Of a DNA stretch of 64,000 bases, positions 1-11,301 are shown one piece after another. The stretch comes from Sthenelais limicola (Eukaryota > Annelida > Polychaeta > Phyllodocida > Sigalionidae): positions 101,220,194 through 101,284,193 of the forward strand of contig OW804096.1 in the NCBI GenBank assembly GCA_942159475.1, read 5' to 3'. Each line of letters opens with the position of its first letter. The first letter of the stretch is position 1. Below the pieces are notes generated by a model. The model worked only from the letters and a program-made list of their open reading frames with translations. It ran no database searches and had not been told where the DNA came from. Both the position numbers and the translations under genes were made by a program.

Positions 1-594
1 ATTCTATTTATAGAATTTGCATACTTCTCGATAGTATTAAAGTTTAAACTGAAATATTTAGCAAACTGGTCAGGATGATCCTGTCAAGACTATAAATCAC
101 ACCTTTATATATTATAATTGATTACATAACATTGTGCAACATTATTCAATCCATTAATTATTCATCTTCCTTATTATTCGCGTTAGCGTTTTACTCTGGA
201 TTTAAGAGGAGAAGACATAGATATACTGACAAACGTGGCCCCCGACTGTTTGGGCCACTTTTTCCCCCCCTTTTCCCCTTTCCTGTCTTTCCTATTCTAT
301 TCCTTACCCTAGAGAAAAGTTTCGGATGTATACCTAGTGGCATTACATTTCAGTTTATATCTCAGGAGTCTTTCCTTTTTCTGTTTTCGGCACAAGGGAT
401 CACACCAAAGGAAGTGATCACGATCGTGATCACCCTGACTATTAGACTTTAGCCCTTATCAAAAGCTGGGCCTAGAATGAATCTGTTATCAGATGAGACA
501 GCCCCAGACAGCCAGATCTACCCCAGTGCTAGCACCCCAGTCAGTGTAATAAAAGTGTGACCACAGGGTTATAAAAGTCAGGTGTCCACACAGA
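1..594. other. Non-coding, nothing recognised except one palindrome
   Basis: Presumed intron upstream of the first visible laminin exon. A 106-residue open frame here has no domain features, and a poly-C/T stretch runs through it. The only structure is the perfect 20-bp palindrome at 414-433. Confidence 0.5.
414..433. repeat. Perfect 20-bp palindrome
   Basis: GTGATCACGATCGTGATCAC equals its own reverse complement. It could be a protein-binding dyad or a transposon end. No second copy was seen. Confidence 0.75.
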
Positions 595-745
595 GTTGTT
601 CTATCAACTTTTTTAATTTAAGGATGTACAAAAATAATTCTGGTGCAGAAGTATTCTAATGATCATAACAATACTTTTCGTCTTTCTTTCATAACTGTGT
701 GATGTTTAGAACTGAAAATACATTTATATGTAGTTTCTAATGTGG
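595..745 (+). repeat. Dispersed repeat Y, copy 1
   Basis: Similar along its length to 30505-30655. Shared blocks include gatcataacaat, gaaaatacattt and agaagtattct. No coding potential or terminal structure was seen, so the class is unknown. Confidence 0.75.
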
Positions 746-782
746 TGCCACCACTTTTCTCAGAAATCAACCAGGGTTGGAA

Positions 783-833
783 GGTGCCAGGTCAGATGAG
801 TGCAAGGTCATTGCACTCATCTGACCTTGCACC
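783..833. repeat. Long hairpin, 17-bp perfect stem with 5-nt loop
   Basis: Arm AGGTCAGATGAGTGCAA (789-805) pairs exactly with 811-827 around loop ggtca. After one mismatch, five further pairs (783-787 with 829-833) extend it. It would fold stably in RNA. It may be a small inverted-repeat element remnant; an unannotated small-RNA precursor is a weaker possibility. Confidence 0.7.
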
Positions 834-840
834 CTCCATC

Positions 841-882
841 CCCCCCCCCCCCTCTCCTCCTCCTCCTCCTCCATCCCTCCGC
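841..882. repeat. Poly-C and CTC microsatellite, left block
   Basis: A run of C followed by CTC triplets, interrupted at 883 by a SINE-like sequence and resuming at 1027. Confidence 0.9.
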
Positions 883-1026
883 CTTTCTGTCTCTCTCTCC
901 CTTCTTCTCTATCTCTATTTCCTGGGTATGATCATAAACTGCCTCCCTCTCAGCTCTCCCGCCCTTGATATAACACTTCAAAGTGTTGATAAGGGCATAA
1001 AGCAACCAATCTCACTCACTCACTCA
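883..1026 (+). mobile_element. SINE-like element, copy 1 (partial)
   Basis: Matches 53641-53759. Both have a pyrimidine-rich 5' part, then aactgcctccctctcag, an imperfect palindrome (gcccttgatataac...gttgataaggg), then aagcaa and a TCAC tandem tail. The copy at 53599 has target-site duplications, which supports retroposition. No tRNA A or B box is visible, so both copies may be 5' truncated. This copy has about 19 extra bases after ctatctct. Confidence 0.65.
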
Positions 1027-1640
1027 CCTCCTCCTCCATCCCTCCTCCTCCATCCCCCCTCCTCCATCCCTCCTCCTCTCCCTCCTCCATCACTCCTCCT
1101 CCTCCTCCATCCCTCCTCCTCCATTCCTCCTCCTCCTCCATCCCTCCTCCTCTTCCATCCCTCCTCCTCCTCCTCCATCCCCCCTCCTCCATCCCTCCTC
1201 CTCTCCCTCCTCCATCCCTCCTCCTCCTCCTCCATCCCTCCTCCTCCTCCTCCATCCCTCCTCCTCCTCCATCCCTCCTCCTCCTCCATCCCTCCTCCTC
1301 CTCCATCCCTCCTCCTCCTCCATCCCTCCTCCTCCTCCATCCCTCCTCTTCCATCCCCCTCCTCCATCCCTCCTCCTCTTCCATCCCTCCTCCTCCTCCT
1401 CCATCCCTCCTCTTCCATCCCCCTCCTCCCCCTCCTCCTCCTCCATCCCTCCTCCTCTTCCATCCCTCCTCCTCCTCCTCCTCCTCCATCCCTCCTCCTC
1501 CATCCCTCCTCTTCCATCCCTCCTCCTCCTCCTCCTCCATCCCCCTCCTCTTCCATCCCTCCTCCTCCTCCTCCTCCTCCTCCTCCTCCTCCTCCTCCAT
1601 CCCTCCTCTTCCATCCCTCCTCCTCAATCCCTCCTCCTCC
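1027..1640. repeat. CCTCCT/CCATCC microsatellite array
   Basis: A long, imperfect pyrimidine array of ctc triplets punctuated by ccatcc and cttcca. It opens long artefactual frames on both strands (Pro/Ser/Leu-rich and Glu/Gly/Arg-rich). These are not genes. Confidence 0.95.
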
Positions 1641-2190
1641 ACCGCAAATGTCATTAAAATCCCATTAGGACGGAATTTTTTTTTTCTTTTTTTTTCATCT
1701 ATCTTGTCTAGGGTCTTGCTCCGAACCGCAAAATGCCATTCAAATGCTCCAAACCGCAAATGTCATTAAAATCCCACTAGGACAGAATTTTTTTTTTTTT
1801 TCATTTTTTTTCCATCTACATTGTCTAGGGTCTTGCTCCCAACCACAAAATGCCATTCAAATGCTCCAAACCGCAAATGTCATTAAAATCCCATTAGGAC
1901 AAAAAGGTTTTTTTCCATCTACATTGTCTAGGTTCTTGCTACGAACCGCAAAATGCCATTCAAATGCTCCAAACCGCAAATGTCATTAAAATCCCATTAG
2001 GACGGAATTTTTTTTTTTTTCATTTTTTTTTTTCATCTACATTGTCTAGGGTCTTGCTCCCAACCGCAAAATGCCATTGAAATGCTCCTAACCGCAAATG
2101 TCATTAAAATCCCATTAGGACAGAATTTTTTTTTATCATTTTTTTTTCATCTGTCAGCGTCTTGCTCCTAACCGCAAAATGCCATTGACT
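1641..2190. repeat. Satellite, about 115-bp unit, five copies
   Basis: Units begin near 1643, 1755, 1873, 1974 and 2090. Each contains aaccgcaaatgtcattaaa, atcccattaggac, a variable T-run, catctacattgtctaggg and a second aaccgcaaaatgccatt. The T-runs account for most length variation between units. Confidence 0.9.
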
Positions 2191-2668
2191 TTTTGATTGA
2201 CAATTCTGATTTTTCGATTGACTTTCGACTTTCCAATTGATTGTTCTGACTTCATGACTTTTCGATTGACTATTCTGACTTAACGATTGACTTTTTAATT
2301 GACTATTTCGACTTTATGATTGACTTTTCTGACTTTACGATTGACTATTTTGACTTTTCGATCGCCTATTTTGACTTTTCAATTCACTATTTCTGACTTT
2401 TTGTTTGACTATTTCGAATTAAAATGACTTTTTGATTGACTATTTTTGACTTTTCGATTGACTAATTTGACTTTTCGATTGACTATTTTGACTTTTGATT
2501 TACATTTTTATTGACTTTTCTGATTGACTTTTGACTTTTCTGACTTTTTGATTGACTATTTCGACTTTCTGATTGACTTTTCTGACTTTCTGATTGACTT
2601 TGATTGACTATTCTGACTTAACGAATGACATTTCTGACTTTTTGATTGACTTTCTGATTGACTATTCT
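2187..2668. repeat. GATTGACTTTT-type degenerate tandem repeat, block 1
   Basis: Dozens of irregular copies of gattgactttt, gattgactatttt and gacttt with variable spacers. The same family occurs at 6530-6633, 12528-12904 and, inverted, at 12905-13350. A T-rich relative is at 62480-62800. Confidence 0.9.
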
Positions 2669-2695
2669 ATATATGCCCCCATTTAAAAGGCCACA

Positions 2696-2854
2696 AGGAT
2701 ATATCATGAATGAAATCAAATATAACTTAATGTAATTGTACTTAGTTTCATGACCAAGTAATAGAATAATACTTAGGATATATCATGAATGAAATCGAAA
2801 TATAACTTAATGTAATTGTACTTAGTTTCATGTCCAAGTAATAGAATAATATTT
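2696..2854. repeat. 79-bp tandem duplication
   Basis: Two nearly identical units starting at 2696 and 2775 (aggatatatcatgaatgaaa ... tagaataat). A third relative with the same core lies at 31440-31500, so this is a dispersed element rather than a purely local duplication. Confidence 0.85.
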
Positions 2855-3745
2855 AATTTTCACTGGTCAAATCAATAAGGCCACCAAAAATAGGTGTGTA
2901 GAAAAAAGATATTCGTAAAAAAAATTAGTCGTAAAAAAGTTGGTAGAAAAAAAAGTTAGTAGAAAAAAAAAGTTTGTCTCCCCCTTTTATCCCCCCCCGT
3001 CCTTCACCACTTCTCTTCTTCCTCCACTGCTTTGATCCCTTCCTTCTTCCTCCTCCCATTCCTACCATCCTTTCCTCATCCTCTTTCCCCCTGCCCCCCC
3101 CCCCACACACACACATATACCTCTTCTTCCTCCTGCGCTCCTCATCCTCCTCCCCTTGATATTTCGTTTGTATCCTAATGACATCTTAACAAATATTAGC
3201 CTACGTTTCAAATAATATTCATGAAAGAACAAAATGAAACTTGTGTAGTTTCCCCTTTAATTTGTCATGGGAGACACATTCTTAAGAAAAGAAATGATTC
3301 TTGCTAAAACCTGCAGGTGCCTAGGTCGAGGGACAATTGATCTGTTATTATTTCCCCAGAGATGATCTCTGTGCTCTGTATAGTGAGCTCGGCTGTGTTA
3401 CACTGGAAATCTATTTGAAAACAGAAATAATGAGGATTTAAAATGGCATGTAACGTCTATGCAGGAAAGTTAATTCATCCTATAAACTTGTATTTCATAA
3501 TTAGGCCTATACCAAATGAATCCCAAACATGTCGGCATCACAGAGAATTTTGAATCATCAAAATCCCTTGAGAAATGGCAACACAGTACCCCAATATTTA
3601 ACACTGGAAATCTATTTGAAAACAGAAATAATGAGGATTTAATAAAGTATTTATTAGAGGTCATAAAGTATTTATTAGAGGATTATTAGAGGAGTAGACT
3701 GTGTGGAGGGGTACATTCTTGAGGATTTAATAAAGTATTTATTAG
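2855..3745. other. Non-coding with low-complexity tracts
   Basis: A tract of aaaaaagttggtagaaaaaaa (reverse complement of sequences near 6290 and 31200) is followed by a pyrimidine-rich stretch at 2978-3158. A 41-bp direct repeat occurs at 3400-3440 and 3601-3641, and a further repeat of gaggatttaataaagtattt at 3632 and 3721. No gene was recognised. Confidence 0.6.
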
Positions 3746-4430
3746 AAGAGCAGGGTTCACGAAACATGGTCATCATGCACTCGCCCACAGGACTAGTAGA
3801 TTTAAAAAAACACTAGTCCTTATAGAAATTTGGCAGTCCTTAAAATATCCTCGGCATTTTTCAGCATCTTTTGTTGCAAGGTAGAGGCAGGGACAGGGGC
3901 TTACTAATGTATCGAATGACATTTAAAATACCTCATAATTGATAGATAGAAACCAAAGAATAGAGAATCTATTTATTCATGTTAAATATTATAGACAAAC
4001 TTATGTTTCCTTTATCTCTTCAAAAATTTAAAGAAAAGTAAAATTAATACACATGAATAATGCATGAAGATAATATTTATTTCAACTGAAATGAGATCTT
4101 TTCCTCAACGAATACTGTGTGGGAAACTACCCATTTAATAGTCAGAGTGACTCTAAATCCATTTCATCATCAGAATCGCTGGTGTCTATACTAATATAGG
4201 GTCTATCACTGGCCATGGCAAGGAATTTTCCGCACAAAAATGCATGACCAGAGCATTAATTTCAAACCTTATATATTTCGGCAGGCCTTTAGAGTAGGTA
4301 AAAAGGGTCTAAATTGCCCCAAAATTTCTACTCGCCCACAGGACGAGTGGCCCGGTAGGATCTACTAGTCCTTACCAAATTCTGGTCGCCTGGGGCGAGC
4401 GGGCGACCGTGTTTCGTGAACCCTGAAGAG
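3746..4430. mobile_element. Non-autonomous DNA transposon (MITE) with 5-bp target duplication
   Basis: The element spans 3751-4425 (675 bp). Its ends are inverted: CAGGGTTCACGAAACATGGTC at left (one base trimmed here: CAGGGTTCACGAAACATGGT) matches the reverse complement of gaccgtgtttcgtgaaccctg at right with one mismatch. AAGAG directly flanks both sides (3746-3750, 4426-4430). Inside, actcgcccacaggac occurs near both ends. No transposase frame is present. CAGGG ends recall hAT elements, but those usually make 8-bp duplications, so the superfamily is open. Confidence 0.85.
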
Positions 4431-5185
4431 TGTTGGAGGAGTGGCAATAATAATAATATCTCTTATATTTGCCCTATAATTTAACTAAAAAACTAATTAG
4501 TACATGGTCAGATCCCTTTAGTGAAGGTAGTAATTTTGAAATAAATTCATTATATTGAGCGCCTTTGTTCTCATTTTATTTATTTCAGTTTTTAAAAGCG
4601 TAAATTTTCACTAATTTTTTGTCATTTTATGTACAAAATGCACATTTTCAGATTCCTAACCCATTTATGGACCAAAAGCTCAGAGTGAGATCAGCAGGAG
4701 GGGTGGTCCCCTCTCCCCTCCCGCACCCTCCCCTGCACTGCATTTTAATGGATAAAATCTGAACACTAAAAAAATATACCAGAAGCCACCATTCTTCATG
4801 CAAAAATCAAAAACTTTCTGGGGTGCTCTGGAGATCATTTAGGGGTCAGGGGTGATGCACAGGCCTATGGGGAAGATTGGCATGTGTGACCTCATTGTCG
4901 TAATGTAGCGTATATGTCGCAATTGGCGGCCCGCTTTGCGGTAGTGGCCCGCTTTGCGGTAGATGCCACTCTGTGCATTGGTTAAAAATAGCCCGTTTTC
5001 CATATATGGGGAACAATCAATGCACAATTTTATCAGAATCAGTACCTCAATGATTCTGAATAGATATAATTTGGACAATCTATTTGCCACATGATTCAAA
5101 ACATGAAGAAATAACTATAAATAAGACTTATGTAAGAATAAATTGAGGATTATAAACTATTTATTTATCTCATTTGAATTTCCAG
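4431..5185. other. Intron sequence, nothing coding
   Basis: Presumed intron before the first visible exon. It contains two adjacent 18-bp units (ggcccgctttgcggtagt at 4928 and 4946) and a pyrimidine-rich acceptor region ending at 5185. Confidence 0.6.
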
Positions 5186-5487
5186 GTAAACCATTCGAGA
5201 TTACGTACATTCGATTGAAGTTCCGCAGCAGTCGACCTGAGAGTTTTGCAATCTACAAACGTACCCATGTAGAAGGCCCATGGATTCCCTACCAATACTA
5301 CAGTGCTAGTTGTGATCTCACCTACAGCAGACCCAACAGGGATGTGATTACCTCAGACGATGAAACAAAGGCTATTTGTACTGATGAGTTCTCTGATATC
5401 TCTCCTCTCACAGAAGGATCTGTTGCCTTCAGTACACTGGAAGGAAGGCCAAGCAGCTACGATTTTGAAAACAGTCCAGTCTTACAG
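5186..5487 (+). CDS. LAMC1: Laminin gamma exon: central LN domain
   Basis: The acceptor is tttccag before 5186 and the donor is gtaaga at 5488. The exon begins with the last two bases of a glycine codon and ends on a complete codon (CAG, Gln). It encodes about 100 residues of the laminin N-terminal (LN, domain VI) module. Landmarks are [34 protein letters not shown], the invariant [19 protein letters not shown] stretch and [20 protein letters not shown] domains mediate calcium-dependent laminin polymerisation outside the cell. An in-frame ATG upstream (5143) lies in intron sequence and is not the start. The exon carrying the signal peptide precedes the window. Confidence 0.96.
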
Positions 5488-6529
5488 GTAAGAGCTACCG
5501 GTATCTTCTTTAACTTCTATATTTTATTTTTCCATGATCGTAAGACACATCTTGTGAGGCATAACATTATTCTGTGGTCGGAAACAATTTGTGTATATAA
5601 TATGATATTCATATGACTTCATTATTTCTGACTTAGCACATCAGTTCAACTGATGGGTCGGATCAATAATGTGATGGGCTTGTGACTGTGATCGGCGACT
5701 TTCTGATCGTGTACATTGGGATAAATACATGGAAATGAATCATAGGCGTCCGGAGTTGACGAAGTCAGAAACTAACCGAGTCACATCCTATTTTTATACC
5801 ACGATCTTATATTTTAAAATAAATTGAAGAAACATACTATTTATTTACCTCGCTTCTCTCCGATGACCCGCCATATTGGTTTTTTGATACCAAAGCGCTA
5901 GACAAGCCTACAACTGATTGACTAATCCACGACGAAACATACGGCATATGACGTCACAAATAGGCGTGACGTCATGAGCGAGCCTAACCTCAACCAATGA
6001 GAATGCTTCTTAGATTAAGGCCAAAAAAAAGTTCATATTTTCACGCATGGATCATTTCAACAAAACACCGTGGCATGTATTCACTCATTTGCAGCGTGTA
6101 CAACCCCCCGATCGTGGTATAATATATGAGATGTGGTGCTGGTGTGCAGTGGTGGCATCTCAATGCGAGGTGCCATACAGACCACTATCTGCCAGTGTTT
6201 CACCCATGTTGCTACTGTTTTCTAGTTATGATGGCCAGATCAGTTAGACTATTAAACTTAATCTAACTGGACCAAACTGGAAAGATTTTTTTTCCGACCC
6301 AACTTTTTTCCCGACCCAACTTTTAGATAACCTTGCAAACTCCATCTAGCTACATCCTGTAACATCTTTATCAAACCTGCCTCAACTCAATGGTCATGGG
6401 TTGAGTCTGGGTGCGATACTGTGTATACATGCAGTACTGTGCATACATGCAGACCTATGGCCTGCATGTTTACACAGGTCTGCATGTATACATGGCTGGT
6501 GCACCCATAAACCACCCCTCCCATTCTAC
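5488..6529. other. Intron start with paired CRE-like sites
   Basis: Non-coding. Two perfect TGACGTCA octamers are at 5949-5956 and 5967-5974, followed by a ccaat at about 5994. At 6278-6325 cgacccaactttt is duplicated after a T-run, and nested inverted repeats of tgcatgtatac type occur at 6420-6495. Confidence 0.5.
5949..5974. promoter_or_regulatory. Two CRE octamers 18 bp apart
   Basis: TGACGTCA occurs twice with 10 bp between copies. This is the palindromic site bound by CREB/ATF bZIP factors. The location, within 500 bp of an LN-domain exon, would suit an intronic enhancer. The octamer also occurs at 10337, 14379, 36617 and 57727, often inside repeats, so function is only a possibility. 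Confidence 0.3.
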
Positions 6530-6633
6530 TTTTTTAGCCTGACTTTATGATTTAATTTTCTAACTTAATGATTGAATTTTCTGACTTTATGGTTGACCAT
6601 TCCGACTTAACGATTGACTTTTTGATTGACTAT
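6530..6633. repeat. GATTGACTTTT-type repeat, block 2
   Basis: A short stretch of tgactttatgattt and gattgactttttgattgac units, the same family as 2187-2668. Confidence 0.8.
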
Positions 6634-9600
6634 ATTCAACCATATAGCTTGGGAAAAGTTATACCGGTATCGTAAAAAGGCTGATAGAGCTTTAAACACC
6701 ATCTCATGCCTAACTTTTTGCTTCAGTTTTACTGAAGACTTTAGTCGATTAACCAAAAATGTGCTCAACCTTTAACGTGCTCAACCTATAAAGTTCACTC
6801 CTTCTTGTAAATCATAACTCCCGATACGTCTCACCTTCTCATAGAAATAATATACTCTGCATCTCATGAGTAATGAAGTAGCTAAAGTGATAGACCGTAA
6901 CTGATGGAGTAGATCTGTCCCGATAGGATCATGAGATCCAGATAAAATTGTTATGGTTCTGACTGCCAACTTGTCAGTCTATTACAGTCAGGCTAAATCT
7001 TTGGTCTGACGGAGATTGAGACCACACACCGCTGGGGATCGAAAAGACGAAACCAAAATATTTGAGGCTGTTATAAATTGGTGTGTATATCATCAACATA
7101 CTTTCCATACAGCCCGGATAGAAATACACAGGGGGATCCAGGTACTGGGGAGACACCTTCAGAGTTTCATTGGTGGAATCTAGAGTTACAGGAATCATCA
7201 TGGGGGTTGGGGGTTGCGCATTTAAGTTCGATTGGTGTGGTAAAAAGCCTTCTAAACAGATAAAGCTGCCCGGAAACCCTGTAGTTAAGAGTTGGAAGAC
7301 AGATGGGTTCGGTGAAAGCTTAGAGGACCCTCCCCTTCAGTTCTTTACCTTTCCTGCCTCACCCCACCTCATTGTTGACCAGTTGTAGGTGTTTGGGATG
7401 AGTGATGACCTCTCATGCTCCACCTATTGACCAGCTGCCAAGGTAACCTACTTAACTCGGCGCCAGTAGAGCGATTTGGCTGGACACATCACCAATCTTA
7501 GCGCATTCCATATCCGATCAAGTTTGTAGCCAGGTCGCCTCTCTGAAATGGTTCAGGGCTAAAACAACCTCGATAGTGTTAAACTCTTATGTCATTGGGT
7601 TTCGACTAAAATGAAGGAACAGCTGAAAATATCTCTACCTAATGGTTTGTCCACAATTTCAGCATGCCATTAGTTGGACAGTAGATTCACCGTTGTGTTA
7701 AATGCCCAATTAGTTGGATTTACAATGAAAATAGAATGAATTTTCCCTAATAGCTGAGGGGCAGACAAGAAGCGATGATCCAATACTGTGCACAATGACC
7801 TCTTATTTTAGATATGCGTAGACAAAAACAAAATGAGCATTCCCTCCCAAAGCATATTGCTCTTGCATTATAACTCACAAAAAAACGTCTGTCGTTTAAT
7901 GACTATGTTTGTGTCTAACCTATCATTTTCATTTTACTGTGCGGAATGCTTTGCCCGGAGCCTTCGATCATATTCCTGTCAGCAGTGACACTTTATGCAT
8001 GCAATAAGTTTAGATTTCACTCACATGAGAAATATTCAAGTAAAAATAGGGTGGACACAAATGCTTCCGTCTGTTGTCTGTAAAAATAGCATTCGATCCG
8101 GGTACATAAGTCATAACTTGCTTCTTTTTTTTAGGAAAAAAAAAGATAAAAAAAAGAATCCGACCTGTTCGAGACAAAGGTATATCTGATATGTTCTCAC
8201 GTTAGTGTATGCTATCCTTCAATGTGGATAATTGTCACTTGAAAAAATCTTTATTTGTGGTTGAGAAATCACATACATATGTGAGTTTTTTATCATGGCA
8301 TTAATGTCTCTTTTTTTATCAGTTCTTCACTTGTCTTCTTTCAAATGCTGTGGAAATAGGCAATCCTGAAATATTGGACAAAGTGTAAATTGTATTAATT
8401 AGATGTAAGTAATGTGGATATTCGTTACATAGGAACACATTTCTCAAAAGGCCCTCATTAAAAGAAATAAAGACATATATCTAAATCCAAATATTATACC
8501 CATCTAATGTACCAAATTAATTATCAAAACATTAATTCTAAGTTTCAATTTATTTTCAATGGTCCAAATTCGCTATCATTGAGTAGTCACTACTGCTTTC
8601 CTTGACTTGAGTTCCTCGTTGTTTCTTGTATACATTTATAGTCTATTGTGATACCAAGAGTTGAAATATGACCAACTGATCTCTGACATTTCACCATGGC
8701 TGGATCTACTGAGTGAATTCAGCGCGGGGGTGGACGTGCTATATGATAAGAAAGCTCACACAGGTACATGGTATGGTGTCACATTGTGCTCGTGACGTAT
8801 TATGCCTCCGTTCAACCTCCCAAGCACACACGTTCAACCTCCCAAGCACACACGTACTTGGATACAGATGTCATTCTACCAAAAAGCAACTGCCTCACTT
8901 GACTTGTGGTGTTGGCTGAAATCTGTTAAACAGTTGGACGCTTTATTTATATAAATATAAAAAAAAGGAAGTGTGTATTAACGTTAAAATTAGACTTCCC
9001 TATATTTTAAACCATAAATTAAACATGGTGCAGAACTGAATGCTATATATACTGTTCCTGAGTTTCCCGCTATTTTTAGCATATCCCCCACCTAAACTGG
9101 CTACATGTTCTAGCATTTGGTATATTAAGTTCTATTGACTCTTCGACTCCAGTAGATCAAGCAGAGATATTTACAAAACATTCAGTTTGATATGTACATT
9201 CAGTTAGCACGTACTGTGCAGGGAACACTTGAGATCATGGCAACCATGTGAATGTTACTGTGTGATATTCGTATGAGGGAAATTATGAAGAAATAAGAAA
9301 TAGGATCCATATCCCACGACCAAAAGCAATTGTATATGTACTGTCAAGTTAACACCCAATTTACATATAAATACAGGCATAACTCACTCGAAATCTTTTC
9401 TCAGAGCAATGTGTAAATAATAAGTAAGGATAAATATGATAAGTAAAGATAAATGACCGACATTTCTCGCCTGCTGGTGCTCTGAAGGGGTATAAACCCG
9501 AGGCATTAGTGACACAACACTATAATGGAATGGCGTTTGTAGTCTCTACCTTATGACATGTGGTTATGCGGTAGCCCCCTTTATCCTTCAGGTTTGTTGC

Positions 9601-10147
9601 TGGGTAACATGTTTTTCTTTGCAAATGAAATCAACTAGAATCAACAAACGGATAACGTATAATCTAATTGGTATGATGGGGTACATAATACATTACAATC
9701 GGTACACTCATTTTGTTATTTCTAAGAAATTTCTTGCTTAATTCAATTTTTATATTATTTCGAGGGGAGGATACTAAACTACTAGGAGATTAGACTATAT
9801 ATAACTATTAGACCACCGATCCCAAGATTTACCATCTCTGACTGACGAAACGAGGCGTCGTTCCACATGCGTTTGTTTACTACCCATTTATGGTAAGGCG
9901 TGACCCATATATCCATATATGGCATGCGCCATCCATATATGGCAATGAGGTAGTGTATGTGCATGCGCGATTCTCAGTTGGCGATTCTCAGTTGGCAAAA
10001 ATTGAAACGAGTTCAGGGGTCATAGTAAGCCTTGGGTCAGTACTAGTATTGTGGACGAGTGGACTAACGGAGGTACTCGTCCACAACCAATCAGCACTCG
10101 TCCATTATATACAATTGTAGAAGTAAAAACAAGATACAGTCTTTATC
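6634..10147. other. Intron, no gene recognised
   Basis: Only short unsupported frames. A 22-bp unit (cgttcaacctcccaagcaca plus ca) is tandemly repeated at 8809-8852. Short duplications of ccatatatggcatgcg type lie at 9905-9945, and gattctcagttggc is doubled at 9968-9995. Nothing else could be assigned. Confidence 0.5.
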
Positions 10148-11301
10148 TTAAAGGGTCAGTCAACGGGTTCATGGTCACTTTTAGGACAACAAACTTCATG
10201 GAGCCATAAATACAACACCCAAGTCTCGATTTTTTTACTTCCATTTATGTCTAATTTATAGTCACTTACAGGCACAAATTGAGAAGTCCTAGTTGAAAAA
10301 GTCTGTTTAGCACAAGAGGGCACTGAGAGTACTGTGTGACGTCATAAAGCTGTGCCAGAAATGTACATAATATCCCTACCTTCCCCCCAATCTCCCAGCA
10401 ATTGAAACAGTTGTTCAATACAGGTATTTCAAGACATCTGTATTGAGAGGGTTTAGTCCTCCCCATTAAGAAGGGACACAAAAGGTGGTGAGAGAAAATG
10501 TGATGTGTTTCAGGGAAATGAGTCACAAGTCACAAAACTGTAATCCATGTACAAGAACCCTTATTTGGAATGTTTTCATTCTTGGTGTTCTTTGAGCTGC
10601 TAGTAGCATAAATATACATGTACCAAATTTCAAGATGGTGTATTACTAAAATCCATGCATTTCTAAGGTCATCCTGTATAGTACATTTAGCTACTTAACT
10701 AATAATTCTCTACTCAAACATATTCTAAACCTGTTTTCCAAAAATGAAAATATCAAATTTAAAATAAAATAGTACTTATATGCACCACTGTTAACTATCA
10801 TTGGAATCGGCTTGATGTCATCTTCTCAAATATGGTCATTATCTCAAAATCCCTTTTTTGTGATCTGTGACTCATTTCCCTGAAACACATTACAAATATG
10901 TGATACCTTGGTGCCACAGTGTATCAAAAGAGAGGGAAATAGCATTGCATTCATTTCACTCTGACCTTGTGAGGAACAATCAATGGGTAATACAGAGTGT
11001 TTGTTTTGGTCTGGTAATACTTCTTCTGCCCAGCCCACCCTCCTCCTTTCTAGCAGCAATTATGAGAGTTGTTTGTTATGTTCATTGTATGTACATTTCA
11101 AGATTGGCGCAGGTTAATGACGTAGGCAAACAGTGGCGCCTTGAATGGAGTGTTAAACTGTGGAACTACTTTTTCAATCCTTTCAATGGGTAAAACTCAA
11201 TAAATAATAACTTGAATTAAGTAAAACTGGGGTGGTTACATTTCAATAATAGCAAGGAAATGGATTTGCTCATAATATTTGGGGGTTTACTGACACTTTA
11301 A
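10148..11301. mobile_element. TTAA-flanked non-autonomous element with inner inverted repeat
   Basis: TTAA at 10148-10151 is followed by AGGGTCAGTCAACGGG. The right end reads in reverse complement AGTGTCAGTAAACCCC, followed by TTAA at 11298-11301. The ends match at about three quarters of positions. Inside, a 37-bp block at 10501-10537 is found inverted at 10855-10892 (tgtttcagggaaatgagtca core). There is no transposase. TTAA targets are typical of piggyBac elements, but membership is inferred from the target site only. Confidence 0.55.

Noticed and set aside
742..1759. Open frames of 174-308 codons on both strands (Pro/Ser/Leu-rich, Glu/Gly/Arg-rich)
   Set aside because: They are translations of the CCTCCT microsatellite; multiple overlapping frames are open because the repeat lacks stops.
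1..5185. Search for the laminin signal peptide and first LN exon
   Set aside because: No frame with a signal peptide followed by LN-like sequence and a donor of the right phase was seen; it probably lies upstream.
5143..5616. 157-codon frame starting with ATG at 5143 as a gene
   Set aside because: The part before 5186 and after 5487 is intron; only the middle is a laminin exon, as shown by splice sites and homology.
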